NCBI GenBank assembly: GCA_963576725.1 | Contig: OY755239.1 | Coordinates: 63,491,645 to 63,555,644 of the forward strand | Length of the DNA: 64,000 nt | DNA from: Azorinus chamasolen | Taxonomy: Eukaryota > Mollusca > Bivalvia > Cardiida > Solecurtidae | Direction of reading: 5' to 3' | In this document: positions 50,822 to 61,604 of the stretch, one piece after another | Layout of the letters: each line of letters opens with the position of its first letter | How positions within the stretch are numbered: position 1 is the first letter of the stretch | Program-made: the position numbers and the translations under genes | Notes under the pieces: generated by a model | Told to the model about the DNA's origin: nothing | What the model saw: the letters and a program-made list of their open reading frames with translations, nothing else | Databases searched by the model: none

Positions 50822-51025
50822 CAGTCGAACCCCTCTAAACCGGACGATCAACTTTGTACAAATATCGGTCTTGGAGACAGGTGACAGCTTAATGCAGGGT
50901 GAAAGTCATGCAGAAAGCTCCTAGAGGAGCTGTCTGCATGACTTTCACACTGCATTAAGCAGCCACCTGCTGAAAAATATATAAATTCCTCTCTACTAGA
51001 ATTCCAGTTTAGAGGGGTTTTACTA
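50822..51025. mobile_element. A1 element
   Basis: CAGTCGAACCCCTCTAAACC after TA; AGAGGGGTTTTACTA at the right. Tip AAGCTCCTAGAGGAGCTGT. Confidence 0.88.
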
Positions 51026-51305
51026 TATGTGGGCTATGTAAATGATGAGATGGTGGTAACGCGTGTAAAAGCTTTTCCTTGAACAAATGTCAGCTGTGAC
51101 AGAGAGATAATTCTCAGACGTGTCACAAATGGAATAACATACCAGTGATATCGTTAATAAGTGCACAGCCAGTCTTTGATATGATGGTATTTAATTACCC
51201 AGCCAATTAGTTTTGTAATTTCAAAAAACTACACATCTCCGCTCTAAACTGTTATCTTATAAGTGTGTACCAATTACAAGAAATCAATTATGTTTTATTA
51301 TATTA

Positions 51306-51506
51306 CAGTAAAACCTTTGTAGGGGAAATTTGATATTAATATGCCGGTCTCTACAACAGGTGGTAGCTTAATGCAGGGTGATTTTCACACGAAAAGTTCC
51401 TCTGTGAATCTTCTGCATGCGTTCAACAAATCATTAGGCAGCCACCTGCCTAAACAGATTTAACAAAGTTATTTACTGAACGTCCGAGTTTAGGTGGATT
51501 TTACTG
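51306..51506. mobile_element. A1-like element
   Basis: CAGTAAAACCTTTGTAGGGG after TA; AGGTGGATTTTACTG at the right. Core GGTGGTAGCTTAATGCAGGG, tip decayed. Confidence 0.78.
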
Positions 51507-51521
51507 TTTTTTAGATATGCA

Positions 51522-51722
51522 GAGCTACAGATAAAATGTGCGTACTCAAATACTAAAACCGACATTTCTTTACCAAACCCTATGTAGTAACCACTCTTTA
51601 GAATCGTCTCAAAGAGACGATTCTAAAGAGTGGTCACAACATAGGGACTGGTGGAGAAATAGAAGAGTGAGTTTTGAAAATGTTTTAATTTACGCCTCTT
51701 ATCTGGACCTCTGTATATATGT
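51522..51722. mobile_element. I hairpin element, best copy
   Basis: ACAGATAAAATGTGCGTACT, CCACTCTTTAGAATCGTCTC / GAGACGATTCTAAAGAGTGG, TACGCCTCTTATCTGGACC. Confidence 0.78.
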
Positions 51723-52118
51723 GTGTGTGCGACTCGGTATTAATAGAGACAATCTATGGCATATCCTAATTATATAGTTTGTTTATACACATAGTCACTA
51801 GTGATGTAGGACACATGTAGGACACGTGCTTCTAAGCTCAATTCTGATCTGGAAATAGTATCTACATGTAACACATAGAATACGTTTTGGGATAAGTGTA
51901 AACATATATAAACGTGCTTTAACCTCGATGTTGAATCTTATGACTGTCAGCTGCTGGTTTGTACAATAATGAAGAAAAAGGATGTACAGTAAAGTTATAC
52001 ATATTGTTGCAACAAAACATATATCGACCGCGTAATAATACATGTCTTGTTATTTTTGGAATATGATTGTTCACTCAAGAATGATTGCCCACGTAAAATA
52101 GGACCTGTTTAAAGCGAT
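51723..52118. other. AT-rich spacer, nothing recognised
   Basis: No element ends or coding pattern noticed. Confidence 0.4.
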
Positions 52119-52339
52119 ATCGTAACCTGTTTCTTCATCGAGACACATTTTGGCACATTTGCAAACAGAATAAAAACAGATCAGCGTCTATGTCTTTTTA
52201 TTGACATTATATAACCCTGGTTCTACAGTTTCTGCAATGGCCAAAATATCGTGTATCTATACACAATTATAAACAAACATCATGTAGTAAATATATACGG
52301 TGTTATGTCTTGCATAAATATCTATGAATGAAAGGGTTA
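52119..52339 (-). mobile_element. B element, tip deleted
   Basis: GGCACATTTGCAAACAGAAT, ACAGTTTCTGCAATGGCC, GTCTTGCATAAATATC, AATGAAAGGGTTAA. Confidence 0.6.
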
Positions 52340-52360
52340 AAACATCGTCAGGGACGTCAT

Positions 52361-52609
52361 TTAGCCCTTTACTCCGTGAATATTTAAGTAAGAAGTAATG
52401 ACATCATGAACTTTAATTAAGATTATTGCCTATTATAGCTCATGGACACAGGAATGTTTGACCATGGCAGCAACTGCAGAATCATATTTATATTAAATCA
52501 TAAGCAAACAGAGCAGACCCTGATCAGACGGCTCCTACATGAGCCGTCTGATCTGGGTCTACTCTGTTTGTAAATTTGTAGAAATGCGTATTCATGGAGT
52601 AAAGGGATA
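52361..52609 (+). mobile_element. B element
   Basis: TTAGCCCTTTACTCCGTGAA to TGGAGTAAAGGGATAA. Stem CAGACCCTGATCAGACGG, tip GGCTCCTACATGAGCC. Confidence 0.82.
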
Positions 52610-53004
52610 AAGCTTGTGGAACTGTCTGCATAAACTCCCTCTGCATCAAATTGTGTGTATCAATTCTCGCTTTAGATTTGTATGTAAATGTATTTAAAAT
52701 ACATGTAGATACAAATACATGTAGTCAAATAACAACATAAAGTAGTAACTGGTTAGGACAATAAGGCATGTGGAATCAGCTCTTCGTGGATTATATTTTA
52801 TGTTGTATGGCTTTCTTTCACAGTAGGTAATATTACGATATGCAGTGTTACATGTACATGTACTATGTGGTGTACTATAAGTTCCACCGGCGACCTGGAC
52901 AGTTGAGAATCAATTGCATGATCGGATCGTTGAACAAACAGAGATCGGTTTGCAAACCAGCGGTATATTGCAGTATACTAAGTACAGATATCAACGCTCA
53001 GCCT
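52610..53004. other. AT-rich spacer, nothing recognised
   Basis: Contains several ACATGTA words near 52700-52860; otherwise featureless. Confidence 0.4.
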
Positions 53005-53225
53005 GGGTTGCTTGGGTCTCAGATCATTCTCAAGCATATGATTGGTCAGATTCTGAGCTTGCTCAGAAACTGACCAATCAGATACTTGAGAATGATCTCA
53101 GACTCAGACTTAGAAGTTTTATAACCTCGAGGCCCTGATATTTGATTCCCCCATTTCTGTCGTAGCTAAACATTTTCTTGTTACATGTAGTATGCCATTA
53201 TAAATATCCCGGTAATTAATTTGCG
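53005..53225. mobile_element. Gp element, left end lost
   Basis: TTCTCAAGCATATGATTGGT / TGACCAATCAGATACTTGAG hairpin, CTCGAGGCCCTGATATTTG, CTGTCGTAGCTAAAC, TATCCCGGTAAT. Confidence 0.72.
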
Positions 53226-53429
53226 ATATCATAATAATTCAATGAACTGTACCTTTTACCAACACATTCAAACAAATAAAGTCATGTACCAGTACAGTCT
53301 CAATAGCATACTGCCTTTTGCAGTGCTGCATGCTCGTATGATGCTTAAGGAGAATGTGTCTATACGCTACTTGAATATTCTAACAATGCATCGTCTAGTT
53401 AAGTAGCTAATGTGATAAAATAACATATA

Positions 53430-53627
53430 CAGTAAATTCCCGCTAATTCTAACTTTTATGTAAAGAATACTTGAGAGCGTTTTAGGCAGATGACTGCTTG
53501 ACGTAGGGACGTAGACAGGCATAAAGCCCCATGGGATAGTTCTGCACGACTTTCACCTAGCAAAAACACCTGGCCGTGATATTTACATCATGCTTATTTT
53601 AGGGTTCGGATTAGCTTGGATTTACTG
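53430..53627. mobile_element. A5-like element, TA on both sides
   Basis: CAGTAAATTCCCGCTAATTC to TTAGCTTGGATTTACTG. The core is diverged: AGATGACTGCTTGACGTAGG, tip lost. Confidence 0.75.
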
Positions 53628-53985
53628 TATTGTAGAAATTCACCGGATTCACTGTAAACATATCCCATGTGAGTTTGCCATACTTTGTCAGTGGTTTATT
53701 GTTTGTTAAGTGGCAATCATTGGCTGTTAAGTGGTAATGCATATTGCATAACGATTGCCGTGTTCGGAAGTAAACTAGTAATTTCAATCTCTATTACCGA
53801 TAGTTAGTTTAAAAGCCTGTTTTCTAAATCTACCAAGGGATAGAAGCACTGACAGCATGTTTACTATGTGCATTGTTATGTAAACTGCGTGTAGTGACTT
53901 GTTTTTCAACACCACGACAGCAGCATAATTATTTAACGCAAGTCAGCACTGACAGAGGTATTTATTTCATAATTATGACTAGTGT
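53628..53985. other. Spacer, nothing recognised
   Basis: A short direct repeat TTAAGTGG.AAT(C/G)AT near 53700-53730; no element ends. Confidence 0.4.
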
Positions 53986-54233
53986 TTAACCCTTTCCTTA
54001 ATATAAAAGCGTTTTCACGCATTTGCAAACAGGGTAGATCTAGATCATACGCTTCCTATAGGAGCCGTCTGGTCAGGTTCTGCTCTGTTTGCTAAAGGAA
54101 TTTGATAGACATGTTTCTTTCGTTTCTAAGATGGCTACAATGTTCCACCTTCCATATTTAATTAAAACTATGTTGTCCTTGAGTATTCAGTAGGTACTGA
54201 AATTTAATGTAAATATAGAACATGGAACGGGTA
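53986..54233 (-). mobile_element. B2 element
   Basis: TTAACCCTTTCCTTAATATA, tip GCTTCCTATAGGAGCC, GAGTATTCAGTAGGTACTGA, CATGGAACGGGTAAA. Confidence 0.78.
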
Positions 54234-54341
54234 AATAACTCGCCCTCCAATGGTTAATGGCATAAACATAATTCTTCAACGCATGCCAGAACTGACAAAC
54301 GTCTCTATACACGACACAGATTGTACAAAATGTACATACAG

Positions 54342-54463
54342 CAGAGGGGCTTTCTTCATGACGTTCACCCTGCATTAAGCAGCCACATTCATTAAGCAGC
54401 CACCTGCAATAAGCAGCCACCTGTCTGGGAGTATCTAATTCCGATTTAGAGGCGTGTGTTTTA
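54342..54463. mobile_element. A1 element, right half, with a triplicated motif
   Basis: GCTTTCTTCATGACGTTCAC then ATTAAGCAGCCAC (or AATAAGCAGCCAC) three times in a row, then CTGTCTGGGAGTATCTAA and a right end like TTTTAGTGTA. Confidence 0.68.
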
Positions 54464-54554
54464 GTGTACTTATATAACGACTCGCTCTTCAGTGGTGTTC
54501 GACATGAACATAATTATTCAACGCATATCATGTTTTAAATAATTTCTCACCTGT

Positions 54555-54766
54555 TTAAACCCCTACATCATAAATACGCCTTTGCAAACAGAGTAGACCA
54601 AGATCAGACGACGCCTGCACCAGTCTTTTAATGGAATAATATGGATCTAATTTCACTGTGTCCGCCATGGCCAAACTTTCAGCTGTTCACGTACCATAAT
54701 AAAATAAGGCTTATAAATATTCATGATGTCATTTCCTACATGGATATTCATGAAGTAAAAGCTTAA
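54555..54766 (-). mobile_element. B element, tip deleted
   Basis: TTTAAACCCCTACATCATAA, GCAAACAGAGTAGACCAAG, ATTCATGATGTCATTTCC, GAAGTAAAAGCTTAA. Confidence 0.62.
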
Positions 54767-54944
54767 TAAGTGTGTGCGTTACCTAAGAAGTAAATATGTT
54801 AAATCATTTCTGTTAACAGAATATAGCTATATACGTAATAAGAACATAATGGCTATAAGTAACAAGTCTAATGCTAGACAATCCGTGCACATGCTGGTGC
54901 AACCAGGATTAAATCAATGAACATCCGTGATCCCATACATGGGA

Positions 54945-55015
54945 CAAGCGCAAAGAGTGTAGACCCTGATCAGATGCCTCATTCAGGATCTGCACTGTTT
55001 GCTTTGCCACTCAAT
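54945..55015. mobile_element. Isolated hairpin tip of the B/H type
   Basis: CAAAGAGTGTAGACCCTGAT / TTCAGGATCTGCACTGTTTG; termini not recognised. Confidence 0.45.
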
Positions 55016-55124
55016 GTCAAATGTTGTACATTGTAATCAGGGCATATTTCTTTTACAAGACCTCGGCCTCTGTCATGAAAAGTGGTTGTGGACGTGTTAA
55101 CCTAAAATAATACTGTTTTTTATA

Positions 55125-55320
55125 CAATAAAACCCCTGTAAACTGGAATTCTAATAGAGGAGAATTTAGTTACGTTTAGACAGGAGGCTGCTTAATGCAG
55201 GATGAAATGCACACAACAAGCTCCTTGAGGAGTTTTCTGCATGACTTTCACCCTACATTAAGCTGTCAACTGTCTCCAATCTATACGAAATTGAATGTCC
55301 GGTTTAGAAGGATTTTACTG
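55125..55320. mobile_element. A1 element, TA on both sides
   Basis: CAATAAAACCCCTGTAAACT to TAGAAGGATTTTACTG. Left flank TTCTAATAGAGGAGAATT is inverted relative to the standard A1. Tip AGCTCCTTGAGGAGTTT. Confidence 0.8.
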
Positions 55321-55851
55321 TAGTTGGCAGAAAAGACGGACGTTAATCATCACAACCAACCAACCCATCATATTTTTATGTGAATTAATTTCCGCGTTCA
55401 GTAAGATGTCAATTGGCTACAAATAAGCTTTTATATAGAACACAAAGTCAGTGTCTGTATGTCTTGTATAATCAAAAGCGACACGGGGAAATATTGTGGA
55501 ACAAAAAGAACAATCTGAATTAAGGTCGTATATGATGTCAGTGAATTACGTCACCATTGGCTGTAAATTTATATAGAAATTTTGTTTTATATTTGAATTT
55601 ATCGCTAAGAGCAACAACAATAGAGAAACCATATTCCCCACATCTCTTATCTTCTTGTTTATTCTCTTCTGATGTCAGCTTTGAATGCAAATTTAGATAT
55701 TAGGCCACGCAAAATGAAATGCACTGCCTTTCACTGTCAACACTAAAAGCTTTGCTACATCTGCAATTAAATATAGTAGGGAATACATAAGGTGCGCACA
55801 TAAGCTGAGCACTCGGAATGCTTAACCTGTTAGCATTTGATGTGCGTGAAG
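55321..55851. other. Spacer before the satellite, nothing recognised
   Basis: AT-rich sequence with no hairpin element or coding pattern noticed. Confidence 0.4.
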
Positions 55852-55935
55852 TTAGCTGCCAGTTGCCAGTTGCCAGTTGCCAATTGAATCCTGAACACAC
55901 GGCTGACGATTCAAATATAAGATACTCGCGAATCG
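55852..55935. repeat. Inverted edge of the 277-bp satellite
   Basis: AGCTGCCAGTTGCCAGTTGC plus CAGTTGCCAATTG is the satellite core read in reverse, followed by ATTCAAATATAAGATACTCG, a diverged linker. Confidence 0.8.
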
Positions 55936-58900
55936 TCAACTGGCAACTGGCAGCCAATTTCACTACACGGCTGCCAATTCAATATGATACTCGCGAATCG
56001 TCAACTGGCAACTGGCAGCCAGCTGCCAATTCAAATGAAATTTTAATGAATTGTGATCGCTAGTGAACCGTCAACTGGCAACCGGCAGCCAGCTGCCAAT
56101 TCAAATGTAACTTCCGAAATTGTGTTTACTGGCGAACCGTCAACTGGCAACTGGCAGCCAGCTGCCAATTCGACTTTTATTATACCTAGATACCTGTTTA
56201 TGTGAATAGTCAACTGGCAACTGGCAGCCAGCTGACAATTCGCTCTTAACATATTAACACAGAGTTGATCACGAATAGTCAACTGGCAACTGGCAGCCAG
56301 CTGCCAATTCAAATATAGCATAAGAAACTGTGTTTACAGGCGAACCGTCAACTGGCAACTGGCAGCCAGCTGCCAATTCAAATGTAACTTCCGAAATTGT
56401 GTTTACTGGCGAACCGTCAACTGGCAACTGGCAGCCAGCTGCCAATTCGACTTTTATTATACCTTCATACATGTTTATGTGAACTGTCAACTGGCAACTG
56501 GCAGCCAGCTGACAATTCGCTCTTAACATATTAACACAGAGTTGATCACGAATAGTCAACTGGCAACAGGCAGCCAGCTGCCAATTCAAATATAGCATAA
56601 GAAACTGTGTTTACAGGCGAACCGTCAACTGGCAACTGGCAGCCAGCTGCCAATTCAAATGTAACTTCCGAAATTGTGTTTACTGGCGAACCGTCAACTG
56701 GCAACTGGCAGCCAGCTGCCAATTCGACTTTTATTATACCTAGATACCTGTTTATGTGAATTGTCAACTGGCAACTGGCAGCCAGCTGACAATTCGCTCT
56801 TAACATATTAACACAGAGTTGATCACGAATAGTCAACTGGCAACTGGCAGCCAGCTGCCAGTTCAAATATAGCATAAGAAACTGTGTTTACAGGCGAACC
56901 GTCAACTGGCAACTGGCAGCCAGCTGCCAATTCAAATGTAACTTCCGAAATTGTGTTTACTGGCGAACCGTCAACTGGCAACTGGCAGCCAGCTGCCAAT
57001 TCGACTTTTATTATACCTAGATACCTGTTTATGTGAATTGTCAACTGGCAACTGGCAGCCAGCTGACAATTCGCTCTTAGCATATTAACACAGAGTTGAT
57101 CACGAATAGTCAACTGGCAACTGGCAGCCAGCTGCCAATTCAATATAGCATAAGAAACTGTGTTTAAAGGCGAACCGTCAACTGGCAACTGGCAGCCAGC
57201 TGCCAATTCAAATGTAACTTCCGAAATTGTGTTTACTGGCGAACCGTCAACTGGCAACTGGCAGCCAGCTGCCAATTCGACTTTCATTGTACCTTCATAC
57301 ATGTTTATGTGAATTGTCAACTGGCAACTGGCAGCCAGCTGACAATTCGCTCTTAACATATTAACACAGAGTTGATCACGAATAGTCAACTGGCAACTGG
57401 CAGCCAGCTGCCAATTCAAATATAGCATAAGAAACTGTGTTTACAGGCGAACCGTCAACTGGCAACTGGCAGCCAGCTGCCAATTCAATTGTAACTTCCG
57501 AAATTGTGTTTACTGGCGAACCGTCAACTGGCAACTGGCAGCCAGCTGCCAATTCAAATGTAACTTCCGAAATTGTGTTTACTGGCGAACCGTCAACTGG
57601 CAACTGGCAGCCAGCTGCCAATTCGACTTTTATTATACCTAGATACCTGTTTATGTGAATTGTCAACTGGCAACTGGCAGCCAGCTCACAATTCGCTCTT
57701 AACATATTAACACAGAGTTGATCACGAATAGTCAACTGGCAACTGGCAGCCAGCTGCCAATTCAAATATAGCATAAGAAACTGTGTTTACAGGCGAACCG
57801 TCAACTGGCAACTGGCAGCCAGCTGCCAATTCAAATGTAACTTCCGAAATTGTGTTTACTGGCGAACCGTCAACTGGCAACTGGCAGCCAGCTGCCAATT
57901 CGACTTTTATTATACCTTCATACATGTTTATGTGAATTGTCAACTGGCAACTGGCAGCCAGCTGACAATTCACTCTTAACATATTAACATAGAGTTGATC
58001 ACGAATAGTCAACTGGCAACTGGCAGCCAGCTGCCAATTCAAATATAGCATAAGAAACTGTGTTTAAAGGCGAACCGTCAACTGGCAACTGGCAGCCAGC
58101 TGCCAATTCAAATGTAACTTCCGAAATTGTGTTTACTGGCGAACCGTCAACTGGCAACTGGCAGCCAGCTGCCAATTCGACTTTATTTTACCTAGATACC
58201 TGTTTATGTGAATTGTCAACTGGCAACTGGCAGCCAGCTCACAATTCGCTCTTAACATATTAACACAGAGTTGATCACGAATAGTCAACTGGCAACTGGC
58301 AGCTAGCTGCCAATTCAAATATAGCATAAGAAACTGTGTTTACAGGCGAACCTGCCAATTCAAATGTAACTTCCGAAATTGTATTTACTGGCGAACCGTC
58401 AACTGGCAACTGGCAGCCAGCTGCCAATTCGACTTTTATTATACCTTCATACATGTTTATGTGAACTGTCAACTGGCAACTGGCAGCCAGCTGACAATTC
58501 GCTCTTAACATATTAACACAGAGTTGATCACGAATAGTCAACTGGCAACTGGCAGCCAGCTGCCAATTCAAATATAGCATAAGAAACTGTGTTTACAGGC
58601 GAACCGTCAACTGGCAACTGGCAGCCAGCTGCCAATTCAAATGTAACTTCCGAAATTGTGTTTACTGGCGAACCGTCAACTGGCAACTGGCAGCCAGCTG
58701 CCAATTCGACTTTTATTTTACCTAGATACCTGTTTATGTGAATTGTCAACTGGCAACTGGCAGCCAGCTGACAATTCGCTCTTAACATATTAACATAGAG
58801 TTGATCTCGAATAGTCAACTGGCAACTGGCAGCCAGCTGCCAATTCGACTTTTATTTTACCTAGATACCTGTTTATGTGAATTGTCAACTGGCAACTGGC

Positions 58901-61604
58901 AGCCAGCTGACAATTCGCTCTTAACATATTAACACAGAGTTGATCACGAATAGTCAACTGGCAACTGGCAGCCAGTTGCCAGTTCAAATATAGCATAAGA
59001 AACTGTGTTTACAGGCGAACCGTCAACTGGCAACTGGCAGCCAGCTGCCAATTCGACTTTTATTATACCTAGATACCTGTTTATGTGAATTGTCAACTGG
59101 CAACTGGCAGCCAGCTGCCAATTCGACTTTTATTATACCTAGATACCTGTTTATGTGAATTGTCAACTGGCAACTGGCAGCCAGCTGACAATTCGCTCTT
59201 AGCATATTAACACAGAGTTGATCACGAATAGTCAACTGGCAACTGGCAGCCAGCTGCCAATTCAAATATAGCATAAGAAACTGTGTTTACAGGCGAACCG
59301 TCAACTGGCAACTGGCAGCCAGCTGCCAATTCAAATGTAACTTCCGAAATTGTATTTACTGGCGAACCGTCAACTGGCAACTGGCAGCCAGCTGCCAATT
59401 CGACTTTTATTATACCTTCATACATGTTTATGTGAACTGTCAACTGGCAACTGGCAGCCAGCTGACAATTCGCTCTTAACATATTAACACAGAGTTGATC
59501 ACGAATAGTCAACTGGCAACTGGCAGCCAGCTGCCAATTCAAATATAGCATAAGAAACTGTGTTTACAGGCGAACCGTCAACTGGCAACTGGCAGCCAGC
59601 TGCCAATTCAAATGTAACTTCCGAAATTGTGTTTACTGGCGAACCGTCAACTGGCAACTGGCAGCCAGCTGCCAATTCGACTTTTATTATACCAAGCTAC
59701 CTGTTTATGTGAATTGTCAACTGGCAACTGGCAGCCAGCTCACAATTCGCTCTTAGCATATTAACACAGAGTTGATCACGAATAGTCAACTGGCAACTGG
59801 CAGCCAGCTGCCAATTCAAATATAGCATAAGAAACTGTGTTTACAGGCGAACTGTCAACTGGCAACTGGCAGCCAGCTGCCAATTCAAATGTAACTTCCG
59901 AAATTGTGTTTACTGGCGAACCGTCAACTGGCAACTGGCAGCCAGCTGCCAATTCGACTTTTATTATACCTTCATACATGTTTATGTGAATTGTCAACTG
60001 GCAACTGGCAGCCAGCTGACAATTCGCTCTTAACATATTAACATAGAGTTGATCACGAATAGTCAACTGGCAACTGGCAGCCAGCTGCCAATTCAAATAT
60101 AGCATAAGAAACTGTGTTTAAAGGCGAACCGTCAACTGGCAACTGGCAGCCAGCTGCCAATTCAAAGGTAACTTCCGAAATTGTGTTTACTGGCGAACCG
60201 TCAACTGGCAACTGGCAGCCAGCTGCCAATTCGACTTTATTTTACCTAGATACCTGTTTATGTGAATTGTCAACTGGCAACTGGCAGCCAGCTGACAATT
60301 CGCTCTTAATATATTAACACAGAGTTGATCACGAATAGTCAACTGGCAACTGGCAGCCAGCTGCCAATTCAAACATAGCATAAGAAACTGTGTTTACAGG
60401 CGAACCGTCAACTGGCAACTGGCAGCCAGCTGCCAATTCAAATGTAACTTCCGAAATTGTGTTTACTGGCGAACCGTCAACTGGCAACTGGCAGCCAGCT
60501 GCCAATTCGACTTTTATTATACCTAGATACCTGTTTATGTGAATTGTCAACTGGCAACTGGCAGCCAGCTGACAATTCGCTCTTAACATATTAACACAGA
60601 GTTGATCACGAATAGTCAACTGGCAACTGGCAGCCAGCTGCCAATTCAAATATAGCATAAGAAACTGTGTTTACAGGCGAACCGTCAACTGGCAACTGGC
60701 AGCCAGCTGCCAATTCAAATGTAACTTCCGAAATTGTGTTTACTGGCGAACCGTCAACTGGCAACTGGCAGCCAGCTGCCAATTCGACTTTTATTATACC
60801 TAGATACCTGTTTATGTGAATTGTCAACTGGCAACTGGCAGCCAGCTGACAATTCGCTCTTAACATATTAACACAGAGTTGATCACGAATAGTCAACTGG
60901 CAACTGGCAGCCAGCTGCCAATTCAAATATAGCATAAGAAACTGTGTTTACAGGCGAACCGTCAACTGGCAACTGGCAGCCAGCTGCCAATTCAAATGTA
61001 ACTTCCGAAATTGTGTTTACTGGCGAACCGTCAACTGGCAACTGGCAGCCAGCTGCCAATTCGACTTTTATTATACCTTCATACATGTTTATGTGAATTG
61101 TCAACTGGCAACTGGCAGCCAGCTGACAATTCGCTCTTAACATATTAACACAGAGTTGATCACGAATAGTCAACTGGCAACTGGCAGCCAGCTGCCAATT
61201 CAAATATAGCATAAGAAACTGTGTTTACAGGCGAACCGTCAACTGGCAACTGGCAGCCAGCTGCCAATTCAAATGTAACTTCCGAAATTGTGTTTACTGG
61301 CGAACCGTCAACTGGCAACTGGCAGCCAGCTGCCAATTCGACTTTTATTATACCTAGATACCTGTTTATGTGAATTGTCAACTGGCAACTGGCAGCCAGC
61401 TGACAATTCGCTCTTAACATATTAACACAGAGTTGATCACGAATAGTCAACTGGCAACTGGCAGCCAGCTGCCAATTCAAATATAGCATAAGAAACTGTG
61501 TTTACAGGCGAACCGTCAACTGGCAACTGGCAGCCAGCTGCCAATTCAAATGTAACTTCCGAAATTGTGTTTACTGGCGAACCGTCAACTGGCAACTGGC
61601 AGTC
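55936..61604 (+). repeat. Higher-order satellite array: 277-bp unit of four ~69-bp monomers
   Basis: Every monomer starts with GTCAACTGGCAACTGGCAGC then CAGCTG(C/A)CAATTC. The four linkers are distinct: a (AAATATAGCATAAGAAACTG, 69 bp), b (AAATGTAACTTCCGAAATTG, 69), c (GACTTTTATTATACC, 70), d (GCTCTTAACATATTAACAC, 69), always a-b-c-d in regular units, total 277. About 20 units. Irregular units: a-b-b-c-d near 57430-57770, a partial deletion near 58350, d followed directly by c near 58835, c-c near 59050-59150. c has two subtypes (CTAGATACCTG and TTCATACATG). 277 is not a multiple of three, so the repeated short minus-strand frames are not coding. Confidence 0.97.

Noticed and set aside
3211..55320. 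Bacterial-style rho-independent terminators (hairpins followed by T runs)
   Set aside because: The hairpins are transposon cores with defined ends in a eukaryotic context; T runs nearby are incidental.
56269..61489. Repeated 109-codon minus-strand frames with QLPVDGSPVNT-type peptide
   Set aside because: They are the satellite read once per 277-bp unit; the unit length is not a multiple of three, so the frame closes every unit. Identical peptides reflect DNA homogenisation, not a protein family.
55852..61604. CRISPR-like appearance: constant repeat alternating with variable spacer
   Set aside because: The spacers are only four types in fixed order, the context is eukaryotic and there are no cas genes; it is a higher-order satellite.
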